Part shown: in pieces, positions 45,368 to 54,023 of the stretch
Numbering within the stretch: the stretch's first letter is position 1
How the letters are laid out: every line of letters begins with the position of its first letter
Source of the DNA: Streptosporangium pseudovulgare
Lineage (GTDB): Bacteria; Actinomycetota; Actinomycetes; Streptosporangiales; Streptosporangiaceae
Length of the DNA: 58,735 nucleotides
Direction of reading: 5' to 3'
Assembly: GCF_014648055.1 (NCBI RefSeq)
Contig: NZ_BMQJ01000031.1
Span: forward strand, 1 to 58,735
Position numbers and translations under genes: made by a program
Notes under the pieces: generated by a model
What the model saw: only the letters and a program-made list of their open reading frames with translations
Databases searched by the model: none
What the model was told of the DNA's origin: nothing

Positions 45368-45781
45368 GCGCCCGGGGGCGTCGTCCACGAACCGCAGGGT
45401 CTTCTCCAGGCAGACGATCGACCCCCGCTCGGGCCGGGTGACGAACCTGACGTCGTCGGCCAGCGCCTGCATGATGAGCAGCCCGCGGCCGTGCTCGGAG
45501 GTGGGGGAGGGGACGCGCGTCATGGAGGAGTCGAAACCGTTGCCCGCGTCCACCACCTTGATGACGCACCTGTCACGGATCAGTTCGGTGCTCACCATGT
45601 AGTCGTCGCTCGGCTCGGCGTGCTGTATGACGTTGGAGCACGCCTCCGAGAGCATGAGCTGGATGTCGTCCCGGATCTGCGGCTCCACTCCCAGGGCGCC
45701 GAGCGAGGCGTCCAGAAGCTGCCTGATCACCGGGACGCTCGCGGCGTCACGCGGCAGGCGCAGCGAGATCGTGGCCTCCAC
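45254..45781 (-). CDS. RsbW-like anti-sigma/ATP-binding protein
   Basis: A 175-aa protein with a GHKL ATPase fold of the anti-sigma-factor serine kinase type. The N box is LMLSEACSNVIQHA (~44-57), the G1 box KVVDAGNGFD and the G2 box EHGRGLLIMQALADD. Such proteins bind a sigma factor or phosphorylate an anti-anti-sigma partner; none is adjacent, so this is an orphan. GTG 45781 has AAGGAGG at good spacing. The last ~35 residues (LDEELELGQGIPEVVGDQPD and on) are encoded antisense to the WS/DGAT gene and look like read-through of a lost stop rather than part of the domain. Confidence 0.88.
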   Translation of the reverse strand: MEATISLRLPRDAASVPVIRQLLDASLGALGVEPQIRDDIQLMLSEACSNVIQHAEPSDDYMVSTELIRDRCVIKVVDAGNGFDSSMTRVPSPTSEHGRGLLIMQALADDVRFVTRPERGSIVCLEKTLRFVDDAPGRSLLLDEELELGQGIPEVVGDQPDVGDHLPAGDHADVK

Positions 45782-45905
45782 GGTTCCTCCTTCAACAGAT
45801 GGCTCTCCAGTGCCCTGCCCTCACTCTGTGGTCTTAACCGGAAAGGGGCGGCGGGCCGCTCCGGACGCGGCCCGCCGGCCTCTCCTGACCGGGTGGCCGG
45901 GACGG

Positions 45906-46451
45906 CTAGGCGGAGAAGACGTCCATCGCGGCCTGGCAGAAGGCCTTGAGATCGTCGGGCTTGCGGCTGGTGACCAGGGTGTTGGGCCCTCCGGTGCACA
46001 CGACGACCTCCTTGTCCTCCCAGGTGGCCCCCGCGTTGCGCAGGTCCGTCTGGAGGCTGGGCCAGGAGGTGAGCATCCGGCCCCGTACCACGTCGGCCTC
46101 GATCATCGTCCAGGGCGCGTGGCAGATCGCCGCCACCGGCTTGCCCGACTCGAAGAACTCCTTGACGAACCGTACGGCCTCCGGGACCGTCCGCAGGAAG
46201 TCGGGGTTGGCGACGCCGCCCGGCAGCACCAGCCCGTCGAAGTCGGCGGCCCGGACGTCGCCGGTCGTCCCGTCGACCGGGAACCTGTCGGCCTTGTCGA
46301 GGTGGTTGAACGCCTGGACCTCACCCGCCTCGGTGGAGATCAGTTTGGGCGTGCCACCCGCCTGCTCGACCGCCCTCCACGGCTCGGTGAGCTCGACCTG
46401 CTCGATGCCCTCCGGGGCGACGAGGAACGCGATCGTCTTGTTGTTGAGCAT
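45906..46451 (-). CDS. PfpI/DJ-1 family class-I glutamine amidotransferase-like protein
   Basis: A 181-aa protein. The nucleophile elbow is AAICHAPW with the conserved Cys, preceded by FDGLVLPGGVANPDFLRT and followed by a segment running to GATWEDKEVVVCTGGPNTLV. This is the YhbO/PfpI subfamily, implicated in protease or glyoxalase/deglycase-like stress functions. Conserved Glu (in AFLVAPEGIEQVEL) and His (CHAP) complete the usual site. ATG 46451 follows AAAGGGGG. It is a single gene after a 174-base gap from the TetR gene. Confidence 0.92.
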   Translation of the reverse strand: MLNNKTIAFLVAPEGIEQVELTEPWRAVEQAGGTPKLISTEAGEVQAFNHLDKADRFPVDGTTGDVRAADFDGLVLPGGVANPDFLRTVPEAVRFVKEFFESGKPVAAICHAPWTMIEADVVRGRMLTSWPSLQTDLRNAGATWEDKEVVVCTGGPNTLVTSRKPDDLKAFCQAAMDVFSA

Positions 46452-46625
46452 GGTGCCCCCCTTTGACGTGCTTTCTTGGGCTTCAAGGGGCCCATGCCCC
46501 GGTCATGGGTATCCATGCGAGCCGCGGCGGGGCGATGACGGGCGCTCCGAGGCGCTCCGAGGCGCCCGGAGGTGCGCGGGCGACGGACTCGGCGGCGGGT
46601 CCGGCGCGGGCTCAGCGTGCCGGGC

Positions 46626-47177
46626 TCAGTGCCGGACGAGGTCGAGGGCGACATCCAGCGCCGCCGTCCGGCGCTCGTCCTCGGTGAGCGTCTCGTCCCG
46701 CAGGACGAACCAGGCCGCGTGCAGGGCGAACAGCGCCATCGCGCTCTTCAGCCGGGTCGCGGGCGGGTCGCCGGGCTCGATGAGGAAGTCGAACAGGCTG
46801 AACATCCGCTCGTGCATCTGCTGCATGACCGGGTGGCCCTTGAGCGCGGTCTGGTTGCGCTCGAAGAAACGCATGACCTCCCGGTGCTTGCCCCGGTGCA
46901 GGTCCGCGGAGTAGCGGCGGACCAGGTCACGGCGGCTCTCCTCGGTGCGGGGCTGCTTCCCGGCCCAGGCGATCAGCTCCTCCAGCGTGCGGATCCGGTC
47001 CTCCACGAGGCTGGTGACGATCTCTTCCTTGCTCTTGAAGTGGTAGTAGAGTGCCGCCTTGGTCACGCCGAGGGCCTCCGCTATCTCCCGGAGAGAGGTG
47101 GCCTCGTAGCCCTGCTCGGTGAAGAGCCGGAGGGCGGTCTCCTGGATGCGGGTGCGGGTGTCGGCGTGTTCGCTCAT
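46626..47177 (-). CDS. TetR-family repressor of the adjacent efflux pump
   Basis: A 183-aa regulator: an N-terminal helix-turn-helix (TRIQETALRLFTEQGYEATS, LREIAEALGVTKAALYYHFK, residues ~8-50) and an all-helical ligand domain. It is divergent from a DHA2 pump, with two matched 18-bp operators in the 114-base gap, so it most likely represses both genes and is released by a pump substrate. ATG 47177 is chosen for AAAGGGAA upstream; the frame is open to 47270 without support. Confidence 0.93.
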   Translation of the reverse strand: MSEHADTRTRIQETALRLFTEQGYEATSLREIAEALGVTKAALYYHFKSKEEIVTSLVEDRIRTLEELIAWAGKQPRTEESRRDLVRRYSADLHRGKHREVMRFFERNQTALKGHPVMQQMHERMFSLFDFLIEPGDPPATRLKSAMALFALHAAWFVLRDETLTEDERRTAALDVALDLVRH

Positions 47178-47199
47178 GGTTCCCTTTGCGGCGGAATTG

Positions 47200-47217
47200 A
47201 CTTGACGGCCGGTAAGT
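47200..47217. promoter_or_regulatory. TetR operator 1 overlapping the pump -35
   Basis: ACTTGACGGCCGGTAAGT is an 18-bp near-palindrome. Its TTGACG (47202-47207) is a -35, 18 bases before TACATT (47226-47231), giving a promoter for the plus-strand pump. Binding would block the -35. Confidence 0.65.
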
Positions 47218-47234
47218 GATCGTCCTACATTCCC

Positions 47235-47264
47235 ATCATATCCGACACTAGCCGGACGGCAAGT
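47235..47264. promoter_or_regulatory. TetR operator 2 and tetR promoter
   Basis: ACTAGCCGGACGGCAAGT (47247-47264) matches operator 1. On the minus strand TTGCCG (47262-47257), a 16-base spacer and TATGAT (47240-47235) form the tetR promoter, again with the operator over the -35. The two sites lie 47 bp apart, start to start. Confidence 0.65.
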
Positions 47265-47291
47265 AAGCAAGATCTTTAGGGGGCTGGAGAA

Positions 47292-48875
47292 ATGACGGAG
47301 ACCACGGTCGCGCCAGGGCGACGGCGCGAGGTGATGGTCGTCTTACCGGGGCTGATGCTCGCCATCATCCTCGCGATGCTCGACAACATGATCGTCGGTA
47401 CGGCGATGCCCCGCATCGTGGGGGAACTGGGGGGCCTGTCGCACCTGTCGTGGGTGGTCACCGCCTACGTCCTCGGCACGACCGTCTCGACCCCCATCTG
47501 GGGGAAGATCGGCGACCTGTACGGCAGGAAGAACATCTTCATCGCCTCCATCGTCATCTTCATGGTCGGCTCGGTGCTGTGCGGCATGGCCGGATCCGAC
47601 CTGCTGGGCGGCCCCGAGGACGGCATGGCGCAGCTCATCGCCTTCCGCGCGCTCCAGGGCCTCGGCGGCGGCGGCCTCATGGTCAACGCCATGGCCATCG
47701 TCGGAGACCTCGTCCCGCCGCGTGAGCGCGGCCAGTACCAGGGCATCATGGCCGGCGTCATGTCGCTGGCCATGATCGCCGGACCGCTCGTCGGCGGCTT
47801 CATCACCGACCACCTCGACTGGCGCTGGGCCTTCTACGTCAACCTGCCCGTCGGGTTCGTCGCCCTGGCGCTGCTGATGGTCACGCTGAAGCTGCCCAAG
47901 CTGCGCACCGAGCACCGCATCGACTGGCTCGGCGCGGTCCTGCTGTCCATCGGCATCACCGCGCTGGTCCTCATCACCACCTGGGGCGGCAACGACTACG
48001 CCTGGGACTCGCCGCAGATCATCGGCCTGGCCGTGACGGCCCTGGTGACCCTGGTGCTGTTCATCCCGGTGGAGCGCCGCGCCGCCGAGCCGATCATGCC
48101 GCTCCAGCTGTTCCGCAACCGCAACTTCACGCTGATCTCGCTGATCGGCTTCCTGCTCGGCTTCGCGATGTTCGGCGCCATCACCTTCCTGCCGCTGTTC
48201 CAGCAGACGGTCCAGGGCGCCACGGCCACCAACTCCGGCCTGCTCCTGCTGCCGATGATGGCCTCGTCCATGGTGATCTCGCTGTTCGTCGGCCAGGCCA
48301 TCACCAAGACCGGCAAGTACAAGGTCTACCCGGTCATCGGCGGCGTGATCATGGCGTTCGCGATGTGGCTGCTCTCCCTGATGGACGCGCAGACCCCCAC
48401 CTGGCAGACCGGCGTGTTCATCGCGGTGCTCGGCCTCGGCATGGGCTTCCTGATGCAGACCACCATGCTGATCGCCCAGAACAGCGTGGAGCAGAAGGAC
48501 CTGGGCGTCTCCAGCAGCGCCGCGACCTTCTTCCGGTCCATCGGCGGCTCGTTCGGCGTCTCCCTGTTCGGCGCCATCTTCAACCACCACCTGTCCGACA
48601 GCCTGACCCAGAAGCTCGGCCCCGCCGGAGCCCAGCTCGCCGGCGGCGGCGGCCGGGCCGACGCCGCCACCCTGGCCCACCTCCCGGCCCAGGTGCGGGT
48701 CGGCTTCCTGGACTCGCTGGCCTCCTCGATCGCCGGCGTCTTCTGGTGGGCGATCTTCTTCGCGGTCCTGGTGCCGGTACTGGCCGTCTTCGTCAAGGAG
48801 ATCCCGCTGCGCGGCGCCCCCGAGCAGGGCGGCCCGGCCGAGGAGACCAAGACCCCGGCCCCCGTCCTGGAGTAG
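47292..48875 (+). CDS. DHA2-family (EmrB/QacA) multidrug efflux transporter
   Basis: A 527-aa transporter with about 14 helices. Motif D1 appears as AMLDNMIVGTAMPRIVGEL, motif A as GKIGDLYGRKN and motif C as AGPLVGGFI. It is expected to export cationic or amphipathic drugs by proton antiport. ATG 47292 has GGGGGCTGGAG upstream. Expression is probably induced when the divergent TetR protein binds ligand. The C-terminus is a short Pro/Glu-rich tail. The substrate is unknown. Confidence 0.93.
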   Translation: MTETTVAPGRRREVMVVLPGLMLAIILAMLDNMIVGTAMPRIVGELGGLSHLSWVVTAYVLGTTVSTPIWGKIGDLYGRKNIFIASIVIFMVGSVLCGMAGSDLLGGPEDGMAQLIAFRALQGLGGGGLMVNAMAIVGDLVPPRERGQYQGIMAGVMSLAMIAGPLVGGFITDHLDWRWAFYVNLPVGFVALALLMVTLKLPKLRTEHRIDWLGAVLLSIGITALVLITTWGGNDYAWDSPQIIGLAVTALVTLVLFIPVERRAAEPIMPLQLFRNRNFTLISLIGFLLGFAMFGAITFLPLFQQTVQGATATNSGLLLLPMMASSMVISLFVGQAITKTGKYKVYPVIGGVIMAFAMWLLSLMDAQTPTWQTGVFIAVLGLGMGFLMQTTMLIAQNSVEQKDLGVSSSAATFFRSIGGSFGVSLFGAIFNHHLSDSLTQKLGPAGAQLAGGGGRADAATLAHLPAQVRVGFLDSLASSIAGVFWWAIFFAVLVPVLAVFVKEIPLRGAPEQGGPAEETKTPAPVLE

Positions 48876-48940
48876 GGACCGGGACGGGCGCCAAGCCACG
48901 GCCCAGCCGGAGGCAAGTCGGGCCGGACACACTCGGGGAC

Positions 48941-49951
48941 ATGGAAGACACCCTCGAAGCGCCCCCCGTCCACGGGCCCGGCCGCGCCGCCGCGCCCGCC
49001 GCGCCGGCCGTCACGGCCGCCGGGTACACCACCCGGCGGCCCACGGCCGACGACGCCGGGGCCGTCCACGAACTGATCTCCCTGTGCGACATCCAGGTGA
49101 TCGGCAAGGCCGACATGACCCTGGACGACGTCGCCGACCAGCTGAACGACCCCTCCTTCGACCCGGCCGCCGACGGCTGGCTCGTCCACGACCCCTCCGG
49201 GCGCCTGGTCGCCTGGGCCTGGGCCTGCCGCAGGGGCGACGGCGGCGCCGTGGAGATCGACGTGGTCGTCCACCCCGCGGCCCCCGAGCTGACCGGCCGC
49301 CTGTGGGACACCGTCCTCGACCGCGCCCGCCGCATCGCCGCCGGCCTCGGCCACGACCACGCCGTGACCGACATCGCCATGTACCGCGAGGACAGCGGTA
49401 AGCGCGCCCTCGCCACCGCCCGCGGCTTCGCCCACGCCACCAGCTTCATCCGGCTCCGGGCCGACCACGGCCCGTCCCTCGCCCCGCCGGAGCCGCCGCC
49501 CGGCGTGACGGTCCACCGGGGCACCACCGAGGAGGTGCGCCGCCAGGCCCACGCCGTCGAGCAGGCCGGATTCGCCCGGCACTTCGGGTTCGCCCCCAAG
49601 GACTACGACGAGTGGCACGCCGAGCTCGGCTCCTCCGCCGGCACCGACTGGGCGCAGCTCGCCGTCGCCCGGCTCGACGGCGAGCCGGTGGCGATGCTCC
49701 TGGGCACCGACGCCTTCGCCGGCGACGAGAACTGCGGCTATGTCCGCCGGCTCGCCGTACCGCCCGCCTTCCGGGGGCGCGGCCTGGGCCGGTTCATGCT
49801 GCGCACCGCCTTCGCCGACGACGTACGGCGCGGCCGGATCGGCACCTACCTCCACGTGGACGCGGGCAACGTCACCCCCGCCCTGGACCTGTACCTGTCG
49901 GTGGGCATGCGCCAGGTGCTGGCCATCGACGTCTGGCGGCGGACCCTCTGA
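48941..49951 (+). CDS. Double-GNAT-domain acetyltransferase
   Basis: A 336-aa protein with two GNAT folds, like mycothiol synthase (MshD). The N-terminal copy (~28-165) lacks a clear acetyl-CoA loop and is probably structural. The C-terminal copy (~185-336) has the canonical VRRLAVPPAFRGRGLGRFML loop and GNVTPALDLYLSVGM. It would acetylate a small amine; MshD itself is not claimed, because specific MshD signatures are not evident. The first ~25 residues are an Ala/Pro-rich linker. ATG 48941 has only a weak CGGGGA ribosome site. Confidence 0.85.
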   Translation: MEDTLEAPPVHGPGRAAAPAAPAVTAAGYTTRRPTADDAGAVHELISLCDIQVIGKADMTLDDVADQLNDPSFDPAADGWLVHDPSGRLVAWAWACRRGDGGAVEIDVVVHPAAPELTGRLWDTVLDRARRIAAGLGHDHAVTDIAMYREDSGKRALATARGFAHATSFIRLRADHGPSLAPPEPPPGVTVHRGTTEEVRRQAHAVEQAGFARHFGFAPKDYDEWHAELGSSAGTDWAQLAVARLDGEPVAMLLGTDAFAGDENCGYVRRLAVPPAFRGRGLGRFMLRTAFADDVRRGRIGTYLHVDAGNVTPALDLYLSVGMRQVLAIDVWRRTL

Positions 49952-49956
49952 CCGTC

Positions 49957-49988
49957 CCCGGGTACGGCACGGTCGCGCCGTACCCGGG
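49957..49988. terminator. Perfect 12-bp hairpin between convergent genes
   Basis: CCCGGGTACGGC (49957-49968) and GCCGTACCCGGG (49977-49988) flank an 8-base loop. It sits between the GNAT stop and the end of the helicase gene, and can terminate both directions. Confidence 0.75.
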
Positions 49989-50041
49989 AAAGACCGTGTC
50001 TCGAAGCGCCCGTGCCCACCCGCGCGCCGTGAGCCGGACCC

Positions 50042-51457
50042 TCAGTGGTCGGCGGCCACCCGGTGCTTGGCCAGGTGCGCCAGCACCGCCTGGTTGGCCT
50101 CCCACCCGTCGGGGAACTTCACCGGCACCCCGAGCTGCACCGGCTCGGCCGACGGGTGGGCGTCCAGCAGTTCGGGGATGCCCGCCCTGGCCACCACCAC
50201 GCAGGCGTGCCGGTGCCGCGAGGCCAGCACGCACAGCCGCCCCGACTCCAGGTGGAACGCCGTGGCGTCGCGGCGGCCCGACAGCGGGTGCAGCACGATC
50301 GTCACGTCGTACTCCCGGCCCTGCAGCCGGTTGGCGGTGTCCACCGTGATCTCCTCGGGCACCCCGGCGGCGCGGATCGCGGCGACCTGGTCGCGGTGCG
50401 CCGCGCCGACGGCGATCCGGTCGGCCGTGACCCGGTGGCTGCCCCGCTCCGAGTGCGCCACCGGCGCCCGCTGCAGCAGCCGCACCGCCAGCACCGCCAC
50501 CGCCCGCACCGCCTCGGCGTCGGTGCGCACCGTGTGGCGGCTCGGCAGCTCGTACAGCGCCCACCCCGAGGCCGCCGCCTCCTCCAGCGCCCGGTCGTAG
50601 GAGGTGCGCATGCCGTTCACGGTCAGCTCCAGCGCCCGGTCGGCGTCGCCGGTCCCGGCGCGGAACCCGGTGAACGGGTAGAACGCCTCCGACACCACCG
50701 GCGCCGCCGAGGCGGGCAGCCGCCAGGACACCGGCAGCCGGTGCACCGGCAGGTCGGGGTTGTGCCGCAGCAGCACCGAGACCGCGCTCTGCACCGGGTC
50801 CCACGACAACCCCGCCCAGCGGTCGCCGTCCACGATCGAGAACGGGTCGAGCTGCCCCGGGTCGCCCACGAACAACGCCCGCTCGAACAGCGAGGCGATG
50901 CGCAGCAGCTTGTCCGAGCGCATCTGGTACGCCTCGTCCACGATCGCCCACGGCCAGGTGCGGTCGCCGATCCAGGCCCACTTGTCCGCGGTGGCCACCA
51001 CCACCGCCGGATCCCCCAGGTCGGGCAGCTTGCCCGCCACCGACACGTTGGGATGGCCCAGGACGCGGCCCGGCGTGACGTAGCCGCTCGCCGACAACCG
51101 GCCGATCGTCAGGTCAGGGTGCTCGGTCGCCAGCCGGTCCACCAGGTCGTCGACCTGCTCGTTGGTCTGCGCGACGATCATCAGCGGCTCGCCGGTCTCC
51201 GCGATGTGCCCGGCCGCCCGGACCACCAGCGTCGACTTGCCCGCCCCGGGCGGGGAGTCGACCACCACGCCCCGGTGGCGCGGCAGGTCGGCCAGCACCG
51301 CCTCGACCACGGCCGCCGCCTCCCGCTGCGGCGACACGACGGGAACCGCGCCGCGCGCCCCGGCCGGGCCGTACGGCAGCGCCTCCGGGCGCGCCTCCGG
51401 CACCACCCCGAGCACCCCCGTGCGGCGCGCCCCCGGCGTCCCCCGGTGAACGTTCAC
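50042..51457 (-). CDS. Compact SF1 (Upf1-like) helicase, last gene of a 4-gene operon
   Basis: A 471-aa helicase core. Walker A is DSPPGAGKST (~67-76), Walker B AIVDEAYQM (~171-179), motif III FVGDPGQLDP (~196-205), motif IV-like VSWRLP (~243), motif V TVDTANRLQGREYDV (~371-385) and motif VI LASRHRHACVVVAR (~411-424). The motif V/VI style is that of Upf1/Dna2-like SF1B helicases. It lacks the accessory 1B domain, which may be supplied by the preceding gene's product. Start GTG 51457 is preferred (GTGA overlap, GGAGG 7 bases upstream); ATG 51463 is possible. Expected to act with the RecB-family nuclease encoded in the same operon. Confidence 0.85.
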   Translation of the reverse strand: MNVHRGTPGARRTGVLGVVPEARPEALPYGPAGARGAVPVVSPQREAAAVVEAVLADLPRHRGVVVDSPPGAGKSTLVVRAAGHIAETGEPLMIVAQTNEQVDDLVDRLATEHPDLTIGRLSASGYVTPGRVLGHPNVSVAGKLPDLGDPAVVVATADKWAWIGDRTWPWAIVDEAYQMRSDKLLRIASLFERALFVGDPGQLDPFSIVDGDRWAGLSWDPVQSAVSVLLRHNPDLPVHRLPVSWRLPASAAPVVSEAFYPFTGFRAGTGDADRALELTVNGMRTSYDRALEEAAASGWALYELPSRHTVRTDAEAVRAVAVLAVRLLQRAPVAHSERGSHRVTADRIAVGAAHRDQVAAIRAAGVPEEITVDTANRLQGREYDVTIVLHPLSGRRDATAFHLESGRLCVLASRHRHACVVVARAGIPELLDAHPSAEPVQLGVPVKFPDGWEANQAVLAHLAKHRVAADH

Positions 51458-52923
51458 GACCATTCCTCCCGCGCGTCGTCGTCATCGGGCACGTACTCCT
51501 CCGGCGGGCCGCCGTGGGTCCACGGCGTCCGCTCGGGCTCCGGCAGCGCCGCCGAGGACTGGAAGTCGTCGGTCAGCGTGGTGTAGGTGACCCGCTCGCC
51601 CGGCTCGGGCACCGCCCCGGGGGCGGCCACCTTCCCGCGGCCCATCCCCTTGGTCACCTTCAGCGTGATCTCGTCGCCGTCGACCTCCACGACCTCGGCG
51701 GCGTGGCCGCGCCGGTCGGGGCTGCCGAGCACGGCGCCGGGCGTCAGCCGCGCCGGGTCGGCGGTGCGGACCGTGACCAGCGGGCGCAGCTTGCGCGAGC
51801 GGCCCTCGCCCTCGGTGTTCTCCGGATCGGCGGAGACGACCGTCCCGGTGAACGCCTCACCGGTCAGGCGGTACTCGGCCATCACCAGCGGGTCGTCGTA
51901 GGCGCGCTGCACGTCGTAGCTCGCCCGCGCCCGCTCCAGGGCCGCCAGCCGAGCCGCGGCGCCGACCGCGCCGTCCCGGCGCGCCTGCGGAGGCCCGCCC
52001 TCGGCGACCAGTTCGAGGAACCGGGTGAACGACCCCCGGTCGGTCTCCCAGCGGCCGGCCACCCGCGAGCCCTCCGGCAGGGCCCGCAGAAGCTCCACCG
52101 CCCGCCACATCAGCCGCCAGGTCGGCTCCAGCTGGGTGCGCAGCGCCTGGGCGACGCGCTCCACCGCCCGCGCGGTCGGCGCCTCCTCGTAGGCGCGGAC
52201 GGCCGGGCCGAGCACCTCGTTGTCGAACCCCGGGTCGGTGGCCGGACCGGCGGGCGGCCACAGCAGCGGGTCCTCCGCCTCCTCGGCGGCCCGCCTGCCG
52301 TCCATCCCGGCGGGCGGGTCGATCCACCCCACCAGCGCCGCCAGGTTGGCGTCCTCCAGGGCGCTCTGCCCGGTCGCCCAGTGCGCCGACAACGCCTCCG
52401 TCATCGACATCATCAGGCACGACCCCGGCCGCCGTGACCGGTCGGCGAAATACGTCAGCCACCGCCCGAGCAGCGGCACCGACGGATGCACCGGGTAGGG
52501 GCCGTCGGCCCGGCGGAACCGGGTGGAGCGGCCCAGCAGCCCGGCGAAGGCCGCCGCCGAGCGGTTCGGCACCAGGATCTGCGGCGCGTCCAGGCACCGC
52601 TCGTACGGGTCGCCGCCCCTGCGCTCCACCGTCTCGGTGGTCTTGGCGAACCCCTCGACGTACGGCAGCAGCACCTCGGCCAGCTCCGCGGCGAAGGCGA
52701 ACCGCAGATCGCGGTTGCGCGGCTGGGGCACCACCAGCAGTCGCGGGTGATCCGGGTCGGCGCCGACCATGGCGCCCAGCGGGGCGAGGGCCTCCCCGGC
52801 GAGCTGGAGCGGCACGAACACCATGGGGCGCGGGGCCAGGTGGCAGTGGCGGACCGTGGTGATCCGCTGCGCGGTCCCGTCGCGGACGGCCTTGAGGCGG
52901 GCCAGCGCCGTCAGCGTGCTCAT
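51454..52923 (-). CDS. Unknown protein with C-terminal beta-barrel, helicase partner
   Basis: A 489-aa protein of unknown family. The first ~350 residues are mostly helical with an alpha/beta start (PMVFVPLQLAGEALAPLGAM, RLLVVPQPRNRDLRFAFAAE). Residues ~358-452 look like a small beta-barrel (FTGTVVSADPENTEGEG, PLVTVRTADPARLTPG, AAEVVEVDGDEITLKVTKG). A barrel of this kind precedes the helicase core in Upf1-like proteins, where it is domain 1B. An acidic tail ends the protein. ATG 52923 overlaps the nuclease stop (ATGA); its own stop overlaps the helicase start (GTGA). It may therefore be the detached N-terminal half of the helicase. No enzymatic motif is seen. Confidence 0.75.
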   Translation of the reverse strand: MSTLTALARLKAVRDGTAQRITTVRHCHLAPRPMVFVPLQLAGEALAPLGAMVGADPDHPRLLVVPQPRNRDLRFAFAAELAEVLLPYVEGFAKTTETVERRGGDPYERCLDAPQILVPNRSAAAFAGLLGRSTRFRRADGPYPVHPSVPLLGRWLTYFADRSRRPGSCLMMSMTEALSAHWATGQSALEDANLAALVGWIDPPAGMDGRRAAEEAEDPLLWPPAGPATDPGFDNEVLGPAVRAYEEAPTARAVERVAQALRTQLEPTWRLMWRAVELLRALPEGSRVAGRWETDRGSFTRFLELVAEGGPPQARRDGAVGAAARLAALERARASYDVQRAYDDPLVMAEYRLTGEAFTGTVVSADPENTEGEGRSRKLRPLVTVRTADPARLTPGAVLGSPDRRGHAAEVVEVDGDEITLKVTKGMGRGKVAAPGAVPEPGERVTYTTLTDDFQSSAALPEPERTPWTHGGPPEEYVPDDDDAREEWS

Positions 52924-54023
52924 CCGAGGCACTCCTCACGCAGGCGGTGGGCCAGGCGGAGCAGCTGGGCGATCTCCTCCTGCCCCTCGGCGGGCTCCGC
53001 GGCGCCCTCGGCCAGGGCGAGCGCCTCGTCCACGCCCAGGACGCCGCCGAGCTGGTCGCGCACCTGGCGGCCGAGCTGGTCGGTGGAGCCGCCGCAGCGG
53101 GCCTCGTCACGGCAGAACATGCACATGTCGCACGTGGACAGGCAGTCCGGCGCGTACCGGGCAGGGACCTGGCGCAGCGCGCCGGCCACCTCCCGCGCCG
53201 GCCGGGTCGGCGTCCCCTCGGAGTCGGGGGCCAGGTCGAAGGTGATTCCCGGGGGCAGCTCCTCGACGAGGTGGTCCACCCGGGTCATCCGGTCGAGCTG
53301 CCGCCGGAGCACCGCGAGCTGCCTGCGCACGTCCACCAGCGTCGCGACCGGCCGGTTGGCGAAGTTCTCCGGGCACACCAGCACCACGTCGTGCGACACC
53401 CGCTCCGGGTCGTGCCCGAGATCGGCCAGCAGCGCGCGCAGCGCCAGCACGTACACGGCGGCCTGCCGGGCCGCCGCCGCGACCTTCTCCGGCTCGGCCT
53501 GGCCGTCGATCACCGCGAACGACTTGATCTCCACGATGTGGAAGCGGCCCCCGACCTGGAAGGCCACCACGTCGGGCTCCAGGTAGGAGGTCTGACCGGC
53601 GATGCGGAGGCTGAGCAGCGGATGGTCGTAGAAGACCGCCGCGTCGTCGCCCTCGCGCGCCGCCCGGTCGATCAGGGCGCGCGTGTGGGAGTGACGCAGG
53701 TGGGAGCCGACGCTCTCCACGTCCTGGTAGCCCACCTGCGCGATCGGCAGCCCGAGCAGCTCGCGCAGCAGCCGCAGCAGTTCGGCGCAGCCGTTCTCCT
53801 TCACCAGCGCCTCGAAGACGTTCCCGCGGGTGATCGCGAACTGCGACTGGCCGAACGGGGCCGGGAAACCGACGTGCCGCGCCGTGAGGTCCTTGTCCAC
53901 CCCGGCGGCGTCCAGCACCGCCCGGCGGGCGCAGCCGGGGTTCGCGGCCAGCGCCGCGATGGCCCTGGCGTCGTGGGCGCGGGGCGGCACCGGCCCGCGC
54001 AGCTCGTCCAGCCTGCCCCTCAA
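52920..54023 (-). CDS. RecB-family PD-(D/E)XK nuclease with Cys cluster
   Basis: A 367-aa predicted nuclease. Catalytic signature: ITRGNVFEAL (~64-73, motif I), LEPDVVAF (Asp ~151), VEIKSF (Glu ~165, Lys ~167) and RQAAVY (Gln ~187, Tyr ~191), the QxxxY motif of RecB/Cas4/AddB nucleases. Cys ~31 (GCARRAV) plus a C-terminal set at ~294, 298, 301, 304 and 310 (CLSTCDMCMFCRDEARC) resembles the 4Fe-4S site of AddB and Cas4. The start is taken as TTG 54023 (TTGA overlap with the previous stop, GAGGGGGG upstream); a longer frame to 54665 lies within the upstream gene. It is expected to degrade DNA alongside the helicase. Confidence 0.85.
   Translation of the reverse strand: MRGRLDELRGPVPPRAHDARAIAALAANPGCARRAVLDAAGVDKDLTARHVGFPAPFGQSQFAITRGNVFEALVKENGCAELLRLLRELLGLPIAQVGYQDVESVGSHLRHSHTRALIDRAAREGDDAAVFYDHPLLSLRIAGQTSYLEPDVVAFQVGGRFHIVEIKSFAVIDGQAEPEKVAAAARQAAVYVLALRALLADLGHDPERVSHDVVLVCPENFANRPVATLVDVRRQLAVLRRQLDRMTRVDHLVEELPPGITFDLAPDSEGTPTRPAREVAGALRQVPARYAPDCLSTCDMCMFCRDEARCGGSTDQLGRQVRDQLGGVLGVDEALALAEGAAEPAEGQEEIAQLLRLAHRLREECLG

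Noticed and set aside
52920..54023. Cas4 as part of a CRISPR system
   Set aside because: The motifs are Cas4/AddB-like, but no cas1/cas2 or repeat-spacer array is present; RecB-family nuclease is the safer name.
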